NCBI GenBank assembly: GCA_902788865.1
Contig: CADALZ010000030.1
Location: 1 to 51,814, forward strand
Origin: an uncultured Bacteroidales bacterium
Lineage (GTDB): Bacteria > Bacteroidota > Bacteroidia > Bacteroidales > Bacteroidaceae
Direction of reading: 5' to 3'
Length of the DNA stretch: 51,814 bases
The first letter of the stretch is position 1, and the number at the start of each line of letters is the position of its first letter. This document shows, piece by piece, positions 1 to 7,709 of this stretch. The notes beneath the pieces were generated by a model that worked only from the letters and a program-made list of their open reading frames with translations, did not search any database and was not told the origin of the DNA. The translations under genes and the position numbers were made by a program.

Positions 1-37
1 ATCCACTGACCATCAGTTTGTTAGCCACACACATGCG

Positions 38-350
38 CCTTTTGAGCGCAAAATGCAAGTGTTAAAAATGTCAAAGAGCATGTTTGACAATGTCAAACAG
101 TGTGTTTGAGGAGGTCAAACATAGTGTTTGGGGTGGTCAGACACTATGTCTGGCAAGCCCATTTTGGCGAAATGGGCGGGTCAAAGGTACTCTTTGACAA
201 TTTTAACAAATATCGCCGACCTTTATTTTCACATATTTTTGCACATCCGACCCCTATCCCGCATCTATTTTGCAAGTTTTACCCTGTCAAAATTTTCATA
301 CATTTTCGTCCCGAAAGAAAATCCCGCACACTTTGGCACAGTTTTTGCTG
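38..350 (+). repeat. Dyad-array / sigma-54 promoter cassette, copy 1
   Basis: Six 17-bp dyads start at 71, 93, 115, 137, 159 and 181, exactly 22 bp apart. The best (93-109) is TCAAACA-GTG-TGTTTGA; the unit at 137 reads TCAGACA-CTA-TGTCTGg, so both arms changed together; the unit at 159 (CCATTT...AAATGG) has different arms but stays a dyad. About 137 bp after the array is a -24/-12 sigma-54-like promoter. The whole arrangement recurs at 17.35-17.67 kb with conserved spacing but much sequence change. Tandem two-turn-spaced dyads upstream of such a promoter look like binding sites of an enhancer-binding activator, which is an inference; no such activator gene is in the window. No protein gene was recognised in 1-689. 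Confidence 0.7.
334..348 (+). promoter_or_regulatory. Sigma-54 (-24/-12) type promoter, copy 1
   Basis: TGGCACA-GTTT-TTGC matches the RpoN consensus TGGCACG-N4-TTGC at all but one position, with the required 12-bp spacing between GG and GC. The transcript would start near 360 and run rightward, where there is no plus-strand gene. It would meet the 3' end of the convergent AbiF-family gene at 690. Confidence 0.6.
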
Positions 351-359
351 TAACACGAA

Positions 360-650
360 ACAGCAGACGCTGAACACAATTTTCAGCATCGCGAAAATAT
401 AAACTCACGTAAAATATGATTGTATTGTTAAAGGTTTTGTTATATCAATAATATTCCGTTATTTTGGATAAAATCGCAAACCTTTTGTAAATAAAGGCAG
501 TTCAGAGGATTGAGAAAATCTGGGTTACGAACTGGCAACGGTTCTCATTTCCTCATCCTGCCGTGATTTGCTTGTCAATGAACTCCCGACGCTGAGCCAC
601 CAGCCTGTTTCAATGGCTCGTTGTCGGGGACAAAGGTACACAGAATAATT
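360..650 (+). other. Gene-free region with stable hairpins, possible small RNA
   Basis: Downstream of the sigma-54-like promoter are a short hairpin GCTGT...ACAGC (346-365) and a second one, GCTGAA (369-374) with TTCAGC (382-387). Further on is a long stem: CCCGAC (585-590) and GAGCCA (594-599) pair with TGGCTC (614-619) and GTCGGG (623-628), with symmetric 3-nt internal loops. No coding potential was recognised. Which strand is transcribed is not known. Confidence 0.35.
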
Positions 651-689
651 GAGACGGCAAAATAAATTAGGACTTATTAGCAATCCTCC

Positions 690-1613
690 TTACTTCCATA
701 TCGGCTCATTTCGCCAGTTGCCTGTAAAGCCTAACTTGCCGTAAGGAATATCTTTGCTATTATCCAGCAGGGAAAGAATCTTTGTTTTGATTTGGTTCTC
801 TGGATATACGGCATTGCAGAGATAGAGCATAGCCGTGATAACTCCATAAGGTTTCTTTTTCTGATTGTCTGTAAATGGGGCGTTCAACCACTTGTCACGA
901 TGCCCCTTGATGTTCATAGGCTGCTTGGCAAGGCTCCTGTTCCAAAGACGCGAATGATGGGCGATGATGTTTCGCAGAACGGAAATTGCCTCTAACCAAC
1001 TTGATAGTTCCTTTGCAGAATATAGTCCAAACTCGTTAGCAATGGTTGCTCGTTGGGGTAACTGGCTCTTCAGATTCTTATACATCTTCGAGAGTGTGCC
1101 GAATGTAGCAACTTCCAGTATCATCCATGCATCAGGATTGTCACCTTCCACTGACTCACTATCCCAATTTGAGTGCTTGGCAATGTATTCTTTGGCAAAA
1201 GGCTCTGTACTACGCTCAAACTCATACTTGAGGTCAAGCAGAAAGTCCTCGTAGTACTCCATCTTTTCAAAAAGAGATTCATCCAGATACCAAAGTCCAC
1301 TATCCTTTGCCTGTGACAAATGGTTGATAATCTTCGCCCTCAGTGCCACCTCTATAATCTCAATGGCATCAAAGAGAAACAGACGGAGGCTGCGGTCAAA
1401 GGTGTATCGTGCTATCACGTCATCGAAAGAAGCATCTTCAAGGAAGTCATGTTCTGTTTCTTCGTCAATCATATCTGTCCAATAGTATTTCAGACGGAAA
1501 TAGCTGATATGCGACAGGCATTCCTTCGCATACTCTTCACTTCTGAACTGCATTCCTCTTGAACGGAGCAACCTGATTTGCTCTTCTATTGTACGTGGCT
1601 TCTGATTGCACAT
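690..1613 (-). CDS. abiF: AbiF/AbiD-like abortive infection protein (Abi_2 family)
   Basis: This 307-residue protein has the layout of the Abi_2 family: an N-terminal helical signature (TIEEQIRLLRSRG, then a SYFRLKYYW block), the segment TFDRSLRLFLFDAIEIIEVALR, and a C-terminal R214-N215-x3-H219 (RNIIAHH) typical of HEPN ribonuclease-like proteins. Family members abort phage infection and probably cleave or bind RNA. The gene is preceded on the same strand by a structured, terminated leader RNA with its own promoter, the arrangement described for abiF RNAs. It is full length. The start follows the leader terminator by only about 10 nt, so expression may depend on readthrough or antitermination. 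The system is cytoplasmic. Family assignment is confident; the RNase activity is inferred from the motif. Confidence 0.85.
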   Translation of the reverse strand: MCNQKPRTIEEQIRLLRSRGMQFRSEEYAKECLSHISYFRLKYYWTDMIDEETEHDFLEDASFDDVIARYTFDRSLRLFLFDAIEIIEVALRAKIINHLSQAKDSGLWYLDESLFEKMEYYEDFLLDLKYEFERSTEPFAKEYIAKHSNWDSESVEGDNPDAWMILEVATFGTLSKMYKNLKSQLPQRATIANEFGLYSAKELSSWLEAISVLRNIIAHHSRLWNRSLAKQPMNIKGHRDKWLNAPFTDNQKKKPYGVITAMLYLCNAVYPENQIKTKILSLLDNSKDIPYGKLGFTGNWRNEPIWK

Positions 1614-1621
1614 TGCTGTCT

Positions 1622-1785
1622 ATAAAAAAGGTGACCCGCCAGCAGATCTACGGGATGCCGACGGGTTCTGTTATCGTTTGATTAGATAATCTGCTCTAGC
1701 TCGGTCATTTGAAAGCATGCTTTCATGACACTCGCTTACTCGCAGATTTCGGACTGTCTTATCCGAGAATCTTCTTCATTACGGG
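1622..1785 (-). ncRNA. abiF-type structured leader RNA with pseudoknot potential
   Basis: A transcript of about 160 nt is predicted from a promoter at 1788-1819 and ends at a T-rich run just before the AbiF-family start. On the minus strand it can form AGATT-CT-CGGA / TCCG-A-AATCT and GTCAT-GAAAGC...GCTTTC-AA-ATGAC (a 14-bp palindrome inside outer pairs). A third stem pairs AGCAGAT(tat)CTA with TAGATCTGCT. Its loop contains ACCCG, which pairs with CGGGT downstream, giving an H-type pseudoknot followed by CACCTTTTTT. An abiF RNA motif associated with Abi_2 genes has been described from comparative genomics; I recognise this by position and structure, not by a covariance search. Confidence 0.6.
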
Positions 1786-1787
1786 TG

Positions 1788-1819
1788 CAAATATAATGCT
1801 TTTTCTTAAATAATGCAAA
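1788..1819 (-). promoter_or_regulatory. Bacteroidetes-type promoter of the AbiF leader RNA
   Basis: On the minus strand, TTTG (1819-1816), a 20-bp spacer and TATATTTG (1795-1788) match the Bacteroidetes -33/-7 consensus TTTG-N19-21-TAnnTTTG exactly. The predicted start is near 1784. Confidence 0.7.
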
Positions 1820-1829
1820 TTTTTATAAG

Positions 1830-2371
1830 TTTTTTGCTAAAAATGGCGGTGTTACCAAGAGAATTTTGTAATTTTACACCTGATTTCTGTGGTCTTGCGC
1901 CAATGTGTATAGTCGGACGTGTCCGACGCTCACAGCAAAAGACTGTCCACGCCGAGCCATGTGAGGCGATGCCGCTGCAACAAGGCGGGCATTGGGTGGG
2001 AGAAAACAGGAGTCGCGACATATTAAAAAGGCGTCTTCAAGCGTCTTGTCTTTGACATCCAAGAATCTCGCAAATTCGAACGATATTGTCAGAGCAAGGC
2101 AACGGTAGATGTCCTCGGGATGTGTTTATACGCTTCCTTTACCGACATTCACACTGTCACAATTGTGCATGTGTCGTGTTTAGGGATTACTATATTCATA
2201 TCGGCGTGGGCTATCAGCGTTGCTCGTTCAACAATATCGGGCAATGCGAGAGCCTTTGGATGTGGGACGGGCAGCAGAACGGTTCCCACGTCTTTCTTTT
2301 ATGCCGTATCTCATGTGGTAGAATGTGTCCAGTTAGGGAACACTGGCTAATGATGGCACAGCATAAAAGTA
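1830..2371. other. Region without an intact gene; possible decayed reading frames
   Basis: No intact gene is recognised between the AbiF leader and the ATPase gene. On the minus strand, open stretches in different frames (about 2290-2150, then about 2130-1874 after a frame change) have protein-like composition, such as PHPKALALPDIVERATL and EFARFLDVKDKTLEDAF, interrupted by stops. This suggests a decayed gene that I cannot name. A 7-bp arm dyad GTCGGAC-GT-GTCCGAC lies at 1912-1927. The promoter of the downstream operon should lie here, but no clear -33/-7 pair was found. Confidence 0.3.
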
Positions 2372-5041
2372 ATGGATGTCATACAGATTAACAGTGGTGA
2401 ATACATAGGCATGAGGGTTGTGGCTATCAGGTCAATCCCCCACATCTCCATATTGTCTGAGAACAATACGCAACAAGAACATATAGAGCACTATGCTCAA
2501 GATATGGCAAACCTGTTAAATGAGGTTTATCAACAATACAAGGAGTTATTCAAGCAGTCGGGCCAGAATACAGACATTGCTTTGGAAGTAAGCTGGGTTA
2601 ATGAGGCTGTTGTTAATCAGCCCTACAAGGCCAAGATACATTTGTTCCTTATATTGCGAAGCATACACAGAATACAAGAACAGGCAGACAAAACACTTCA
2701 AGTGCTGCTCGGCCTCATGAAAGCAACACTTGATAGTGGAAGATATGAATATGACGAGTGCTCATTCGCTGACTATTATGGTGTATTCAAGGCGGCTACA
2801 GGTGGCGGTGTTCAGGCAATCGTTAAAGAAGAACGAATAGAAGACCTTCAAAATAGTTACTTACCAGCCTGTTATGCATATGACAAGTTGCCTACTGACT
2901 ATCAAGATTTGAGCCGCATAGCGAATATCCTTATCATGCATCCTGGGTGTGCAGTGTCTTTCCAACTCATTCCTACCTATTATAATAATGAGGAACTCAC
3001 AGAACTAAATCGCCTAAATCAGAGCGTAAGCATGCTAAGTCAAGGTATCAATGACCGACAAGTTGGCAATGTGAGTTTTACGAATGCGGAGCGAGTAAGC
3101 CAGTTATACAAATACTATTCTGACAATCAGAACAGACCACTCTTTCAGTATAACATTATTATAAATGGAGAACTACAGTCATTAAGTGCTGTTTCGACCC
3201 GTGTGTTAGGGCAGTTGAATTCCACACAACACGATGCGCCAAACCTTCAGTTGATAAACCTTCCACACGAAAAAGTCTGTGCATCACAGGAAATGCTTTA
3301 TCCACAGCCTTGGGTAGTAAGTGACATATTGCTTAATCGCAATAGAAACATATCAATATGGAGCAGCGGTTATGTGAGCAATGCCCTTTACCGATTCCCT
3401 TTCATCATCACCTCTGAAGAAGCCGCAGCGTTCTTCCGTCTGCCTATTGGTGACGACCGTGTGAATGCCGGCTTGACGGTTAATGAAACAGGGAAAACAA
3501 GTAAGACCTATTCGCAGAATCTCATCAACGCTGGCGACATTGAGATTGGAAAGTTGAAATCGTCTTCGGCCAACTCCATAGGGTTTACGCTGAAAGATCT
3601 TGCTAAACACATGCTCGTAGTAGGTACACCAGGTTCAGGTAAAACAACATTCTCAGTTGGACTACTTGACCGTTTATGGAAAGACCATCACATTCCTTTC
3701 CTTGTTATAGAACCTGCGAAGAACGAATATCGAGCGCTGGTCCAGAGTATTCCGGAACTACAGGTGTTTACTCCTGGAAAGAACTTTATTTCCCCATTCG
3801 TATTCAATCCCTTTGTACCACCAAAGAATGTACGATTGGAAACATATAAATCAACTTTAAAGACAGCTTTCGCAGCAGGTGTTTCCATGTCAACTCCGCT
3901 TGACAAGATTTTTGAGGATACCATCAACAACTGCTACTCCGACTTTCGTTGGCTTGACTCCTATACCACCGACAACAAAGGACAGACATTCAACATAACG
4001 GACTTCATCAAGTGCTTCCAAGAGACATTCGATGAGATCGGCTACACAGGAGATGCAAAGAATATCGGGCGGGCAGGTATTGTGAGACTGAAAAGTCTTG
4101 TGAACCTGTTTGATAACTACTACTCCATTCCCATTGAGGATATACTCCAAAAACCGACCATTATAGAACTGGCTGCCATTGAGAATAGCGAGCAGAAAGC
4201 CCTTATTATCGCCCTGCTGCTACTCTCCATCCTTGCTTACGTGAATGCTAACTACATAGGTGAAGGAGGATTGCGGAACTTTATCTTGCTGGAAGAAGCG
4301 CATGTACTACTTGACGCTGACACTAATGTAGGAGAAGGTTCCGCCAATCCCAGTGCCATAGCCCAGGGGCTTGTTAAGCGAATGCTTGCAGAAATACGCT
4401 CGTATGGCGTAGGAATTGCCATTGCTGACCAGTCGCCTCGTAAGGTCGGCATCGACATCGTGGCTCTCACTGATATAAAAGTTGCATTCAGACTTGTAGA
4501 GGGTCAAGACAAAGAGATATTAGCCAATTCAACGAGCATGAGTGAGACGCAAATGGCACGGCTAGCTAAACTGAAACCAGGCGAAGCCTTCTTGTTCTTC
4601 AACCGCTTGGACGAGCCAGAGGAAATCATTACACCCGACTATCGCTTAAACAATCAGATAAGTATATCCTTGTCTGACGATGGTATCAAGCAACTCTCCA
4701 CTTATTGGAATGACAAGCAAGACCGTCTGCGTCCGTACCCCGAGTGTTCCTTTGCCCCCTGCTGTGAGAAATGCTGTGACTACAATCGTCGGTTGTTGGC
4801 GCGGGAAGTGGCTCGACGAATTTTCAGGCAAGGTATTCCACTCAATACAAAAGAACCAGAATATGTAAAGAAGGCGTTCACAAAGTTTACAAACCTCATA
4901 AAAGCAGAATTGAACGACGAACCGTTCACACAGGAACTTCGTACATGTGTCAAGGTGCACTTTTGGCGCAAGTTAAAATTTGAAACTCGTCTGAGAATAC
5001 GTCCTGCCGATATTGAGCAGTCCATCAAACGTGATTACTAA
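2372..5041 (+). CDS. HerA/DUF87-family ATPase
   Basis: This 889-residue P-loop ATPase belongs to the HerA-FtsK superfamily. The Walker A motif GTPGSGKTT is at residues 418-426, the Walker B LLEEAH at about 639-644, and a QSPRKVGID segment follows in the place of the usual sensor/arginine region. Residues 1-400 resemble the N-terminal part of VirB4-like or DUF87 proteins. After the ATPase core is a Cys-rich cluster (C-x4-CC-x2-CC) that could bind zinc, then a basic C-terminal tail. Family members are hexameric DNA motors or are partners of nucleases in defence systems; no nuclease domain is seen here. It is the first gene of a same-strand run with an acidic protein, an SPFH protein and two membrane proteins, suggesting a membrane-linked motor. 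Substrate unknown. Confidence 0.8.
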   Translation: MDVIQINSGEYIGMRVVAIRSIPHISILSENNTQQEHIEHYAQDMANLLNEVYQQYKELFKQSGQNTDIALEVSWVNEAVVNQPYKAKIHLFLILRSIHRIQEQADKTLQVLLGLMKATLDSGRYEYDECSFADYYGVFKAATGGGVQAIVKEERIEDLQNSYLPACYAYDKLPTDYQDLSRIANILIMHPGCAVSFQLIPTYYNNEELTELNRLNQSVSMLSQGINDRQVGNVSFTNAERVSQLYKYYSDNQNRPLFQYNIIINGELQSLSAVSTRVLGQLNSTQHDAPNLQLINLPHEKVCASQEMLYPQPWVVSDILLNRNRNISIWSSGYVSNALYRFPFIITSEEAAAFFRLPIGDDRVNAGLTVNETGKTSKTYSQNLINAGDIEIGKLKSSSANSIGFTLKDLAKHMLVVGTPGSGKTTFSVGLLDRLWKDHHIPFLVIEPAKNEYRALVQSIPELQVFTPGKNFISPFVFNPFVPPKNVRLETYKSTLKTAFAAGVSMSTPLDKIFEDTINNCYSDFRWLDSYTTDNKGQTFNITDFIKCFQETFDEIGYTGDAKNIGRAGIVRLKSLVNLFDNYYSIPIEDILQKPTIIELAAIENSEQKALIIALLLLSILAYVNANYIGEGGLRNFILLEEAHVLLDADTNVGEGSANPSAIAQGLVKRMLAEIRSYGVGIAIADQSPRKVGIDIVALTDIKVAFRLVEGQDKEILANSTSMSETQMARLAKLKPGEAFLFFNRLDEPEEIITPDYRLNNQISISLSDDGIKQLSTYWNDKQDRLRPYPECSFAPCCEKCCDYNRRLLAREVARRIFRQGIPLNTKEPEYVKKAFTKFTNLIKAELNDEPFTQELRTCVKVHFWRKLKFETRLRIRPADIEQSIKRDY

Positions 5042-5062
5042 TCCTAAAGCCACCATACTACA

Positions 5063-5797
5063 ATGAAAGAATATAGTGAAGAATTCCAACAACTGCAAAA
5101 TTACTATAAGGACATTGACCAGCAGTATCAGAATGCAAAGAATGACATAGAAATGAGCCGTAGTCCAGAAGAACAGGATTATTGGCAGTCAAGAGCTGAT
5201 GACTTGTGGAACCAACGTGATGAGTTAGGATACAAAATTGACACATATGATCACGGGGATGGTTCAAGCGCAGAACAGCAGGACAGTGGCGACCTCAATT
5301 CTGAGGAAACGCCAACGGATACGGGACTCGACAATGGAGAGAGTGCAGAAGAAACGACGGATAGCGAGCCTGATTTTTCATTATCGGAATCTGGAGATGA
5401 CGTTACAGACAGCGGTCCCGACTATTCTTCAAGTGAATCAGGTGATGACTTAACCGACAGTGGCTCAGATTTCTCTTCAGACGAGAGTTCTTCTGATGAC
5501 AACTTTGGCACTTGGGACACAACTGGAAGTGAGGATGACAGTACGTTTGGAGAATGGGATACAACTGGTGGAGAGGACACTAATGATGACTATGTGGAGG
5601 GTGGAGACTACTTCCCTGAGTATGAAAACTCATGGGATCAAGGAGACGACAGCTATGACTCTGGCGATGATGACTACGAAGGAGGCATGGGCAACGGTGG
5701 CGGCTGGGGAACCGATGGTGGCGACATGACAGATACAAGTAGTGACTTCAGTAGTGATTCTGCCAGTGATATCAGTGGTGGTGACGTATCAGAATAG
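5063..5797 (+). CDS. Highly acidic Ser/Asp/Gly-rich low-complexity protein
   Basis: This 244-residue protein has a helical, probably coiled-coil start (residues 1-60, rich in Gln, Glu and Tyr) followed by about 180 residues almost free of Lys and Arg and dominated by Asp, Glu, Ser, Gly and Thr. Internal repeats are visible: SESGDD(V/L)TDSG twice, and FG(T/E)WDTTG twice. There is no signal peptide or membrane segment. It starts 21 bp after the ATPase and ends 24 bp before the SPFH gene, so it is almost certainly co-transcribed. No family is recognised. The tail could be a disordered, DNA-mimic-like or cation-binding segment, which is speculation. Its conserved operon place argues for a real gene despite the low complexity. 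Confidence 0.7.
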   Translation: MKEYSEEFQQLQNYYKDIDQQYQNAKNDIEMSRSPEEQDYWQSRADDLWNQRDELGYKIDTYDHGDGSSAEQQDSGDLNSEETPTDTGLDNGESAEETTDSEPDFSLSESGDDVTDSGPDYSSSESGDDLTDSGSDFSSDESSSDDNFGTWDTTGSEDDSTFGEWDTTGGEDTNDDYVEGGDYFPEYENSWDQGDDSYDSGDDDYEGGMGNGGGWGTDGGDMTDTSSDFSSDSASDISGGDVSE

Positions 5798-5821
5798 TAA
5801 TAATTCAAAAACATAGAAGAT

Positions 5822-6997
5822 ATGAGTTTATTTAGAAAGAACCCTAACGAGGTCGCCTATAACGGCGGCAAGAAGCACATCATTGACCGCATTGAGAATA
5901 CGGGGGACGGTGATTTGCTATTCTGGCGACAGCCGGAGGAAGATTTTAACACCAATTCTCCGCTAATAGTATATCAAGGAACAGAGGCTGTTTTCTTGGA
6001 GAACGGACGTTTTGTGGATGTATTAGGAGCAGGTAAGCACAACTTGATTACCGATAACATACCATTCCTCAGTCGGTTCCGTAATGCGCTTAGTGGTGGA
6101 ATCAGTACTTTTCCTTGCCGAATATACTTTGTCAAGACTAACGTCAGCAAGGAAATAAACTTCGGTGGGCGTATAAAGGTTAACGATCCGAAGTACGATG
6201 TACCACTGCCTATCCAATACTATGGTGGATATAATGTCATCATTAGGAATACGGGCAAGTTTGCTGAGGCTTTGGTTGGCGATGGTCAATACCGTCTGGA
6301 ACGACAGGGACTTGATGACTGGATGAGGTCACGACTGTCTCAGTCGCTAAATGTCAGCCTGAGAAAGGTTCTGAGGAATTCGGGCGAGGAGCTGATCGAT
6401 GCCTGTGAGCAGGCTGACATTGTTGCCGAGAAGGTGGCACAGGAATTTGCGCCTGAATTGGAAAAGTACGGAATGGAAATCGAGAAACTGGCTTTCGAGA
6501 GCCTTGAAGTCGATGAAAACAGTATAGAATATAGGCAGTTTGCTGACAGCAAGATGGCTAGGGCAGGAAAAAAACTTGATGCTATGGGTGATGTGGATGC
6601 CTACAAACAATATGCACAGGTGCAAGAAGGATTATGGGAAAAATTCCAAGGGCGTGAAATTCTTAAGGATCTGGCAAACAACCCTGGTGCTGGAGGCGTA
6701 GCCAGTGCCGGAGCGGGTCTCGGCATGGGTATTGCAGCAGGCAGCATGGTAGGCGACATTGCAAAGTCAGTGTTCTCCACTATGCAGCAGCCTCAGCAGC
6801 CCCAACAACCAGTGCAGCAAGGAGGTGGTAATAGCCGCTTTGGTGTAGCAGGAGCCTCGCCTGCTGCCACGAATCCTGATGACGAGATGATGAATAAACT
6901 GACTAAGCTGAAGCAAATGTTAGATATGGGTATGATTACCCAAGAAGAATTTGAGGGAACAAAGAAACAAATAATGGCTAAAATGTTTGGATTATGA
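5822..6997 (+). CDS. YdjI-like SPFH (band 7) protein with C-terminal SHOCT
   Basis: This 391-residue protein is of the YdjI or 'virion core' SPFH type. The N-terminal part (FRKNPNEVAYNGG...) leads into an SPFH domain at roughly 30-250. A long helix (AQVQEGLWEKFQG) follows, then a Gly/Ala-rich hydrophobic stretch near 290-315 and a Gln/Pro linker. It ends in a SHOCT domain (KLTKLKQMLDMGMITQEEF) at about 358-391. SPFH proteins assemble on membranes; Bacillus YdjI works with zinc-ribbon protein YdjG to recruit PspA. The stop codon overlaps the next start as ATGA, so translation is coupled to the four-helix membrane protein. No PspA homologue is present here; the acidic protein and the HerA ATPase take the neighbouring places. 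Confidence 0.85.
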   Translation: MSLFRKNPNEVAYNGGKKHIIDRIENTGDGDLLFWRQPEEDFNTNSPLIVYQGTEAVFLENGRFVDVLGAGKHNLITDNIPFLSRFRNALSGGISTFPCRIYFVKTNVSKEINFGGRIKVNDPKYDVPLPIQYYGGYNVIIRNTGKFAEALVGDGQYRLERQGLDDWMRSRLSQSLNVSLRKVLRNSGEELIDACEQADIVAEKVAQEFAPELEKYGMEIEKLAFESLEVDENSIEYRQFADSKMARAGKKLDAMGDVDAYKQYAQVQEGLWEKFQGREILKDLANNPGAGGVASAGAGLGMGIAAGSMVGDIAKSVFSTMQQPQQPQQPVQQGGGNSRFGVAGASPAATNPDDEMMNKLTKLKQMLDMGMITQEEFEGTKKQIMAKMFGL

Positions 6998-7683
6998 AAC
7001 AGCGTATCTTATCAGTAATTCTTGGGCTTGTATTCCTTGTTACGTTTAATGCCCTATTCTTCCTGTTGGCAGGGACAGATGTTTGCACTGCAATATGGAT
7101 ATCGTATGGCTTTATTCACTTGGCATATATATTCGTGCTGGTCACTCCGCTGCTGACGGTGAAGACAGACACAGCCCCAATGTTGAACTATACCATCTGG
7201 TCGCAGACTATTACATACTTCATCGTAGAACTTATCTTAGGTACTGGTTTTGTTGTATTCGACATAAACGCCCCAAGCGACAGTATCATGTGGCCGCTAC
7301 TTGTGCAGGGCATCGTCTTTGCAATATTCCTATTTATCCTTATTGCCAACATGATGGCCAATGAGGTGACGCAGAAGCACGAAGAGCAACGCATAGAACA
7401 GAGCTACCAGTTTGACAGTGCTGTCGACGACTTGCTTTCATTGAGCCATGAAGACTTTTCCCCCGAAGTAAAAAAGGCTATAGACAAATGCTATAATGAG
7501 CTGCGATATGGTCCCCTAAGATCGCATCCGTCTATCAGTGGTATAGAAAATGACATCCGGGATAAGATAGTGCAATTACAGGATTCAATATTAGAAAACG
7601 ACCCTGAAAGTCAGACGGCACTGGCAAGAGAGTTGTATCGCAGAATACAAGAAAGAAACAGAAAGCTTAAATATATACACTAA
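6994..7683 (+). CDS. Four-helix membrane protein with cytoplasmic helical tail
   Basis: This 229-residue protein has four hydrophobic segments at about 5-27, 33-54, 68-90 and 99-122. A charged, probably helical cytoplasmic tail (residues 123-229) includes QKHEEQRIEQSYQ and ELYRRIQERNRKLK. No family is recognised with confidence. Its size, topology and place between an SPFH protein and a zinc-ribbon membrane protein match YdjH of the Bacillus ydjGHI cluster, which I offer as a positional analogy only. Translation is coupled to the SPFH gene through a 4-bp ATGA overlap. Confidence 0.75.
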   Translation: MKQRILSVILGLVFLVTFNALFFLLAGTDVCTAIWISYGFIHLAYIFVLVTPLLTVKTDTAPMLNYTIWSQTITYFIVELILGTGFVVFDINAPSDSIMWPLLVQGIVFAIFLFILIANMMANEVTQKHEEQRIEQSYQFDSAVDDLLSLSHEDFSPEVKKAIDKCYNELRYGPLRSHPSISGIENDIRDKIVQLQDSILENDPESQTALARELYRRIQERNRKLKYIH

Positions 7684-7709
7684 TCTTTTATTAAATTCAT
7701 TTTATTATT

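Noticed and set aside
71-197. CRISPR-like array
   Set aside because: Regular 22-bp spacing suggested it, but units are 17-bp dyads with 5-bp gaps and no unique spacers, and no cas gene is near.
100-402. Protein frames of 81 and 100 residues across the dyad array
   Set aside because: They only translate the repeat and promoter; the second cassette copy has no matching frame.
2086-2391. 101-residue plus-strand frame before the HerA gene
   Set aside because: Cys/His-rich odd composition, no family, overlaps the HerA start in another frame.
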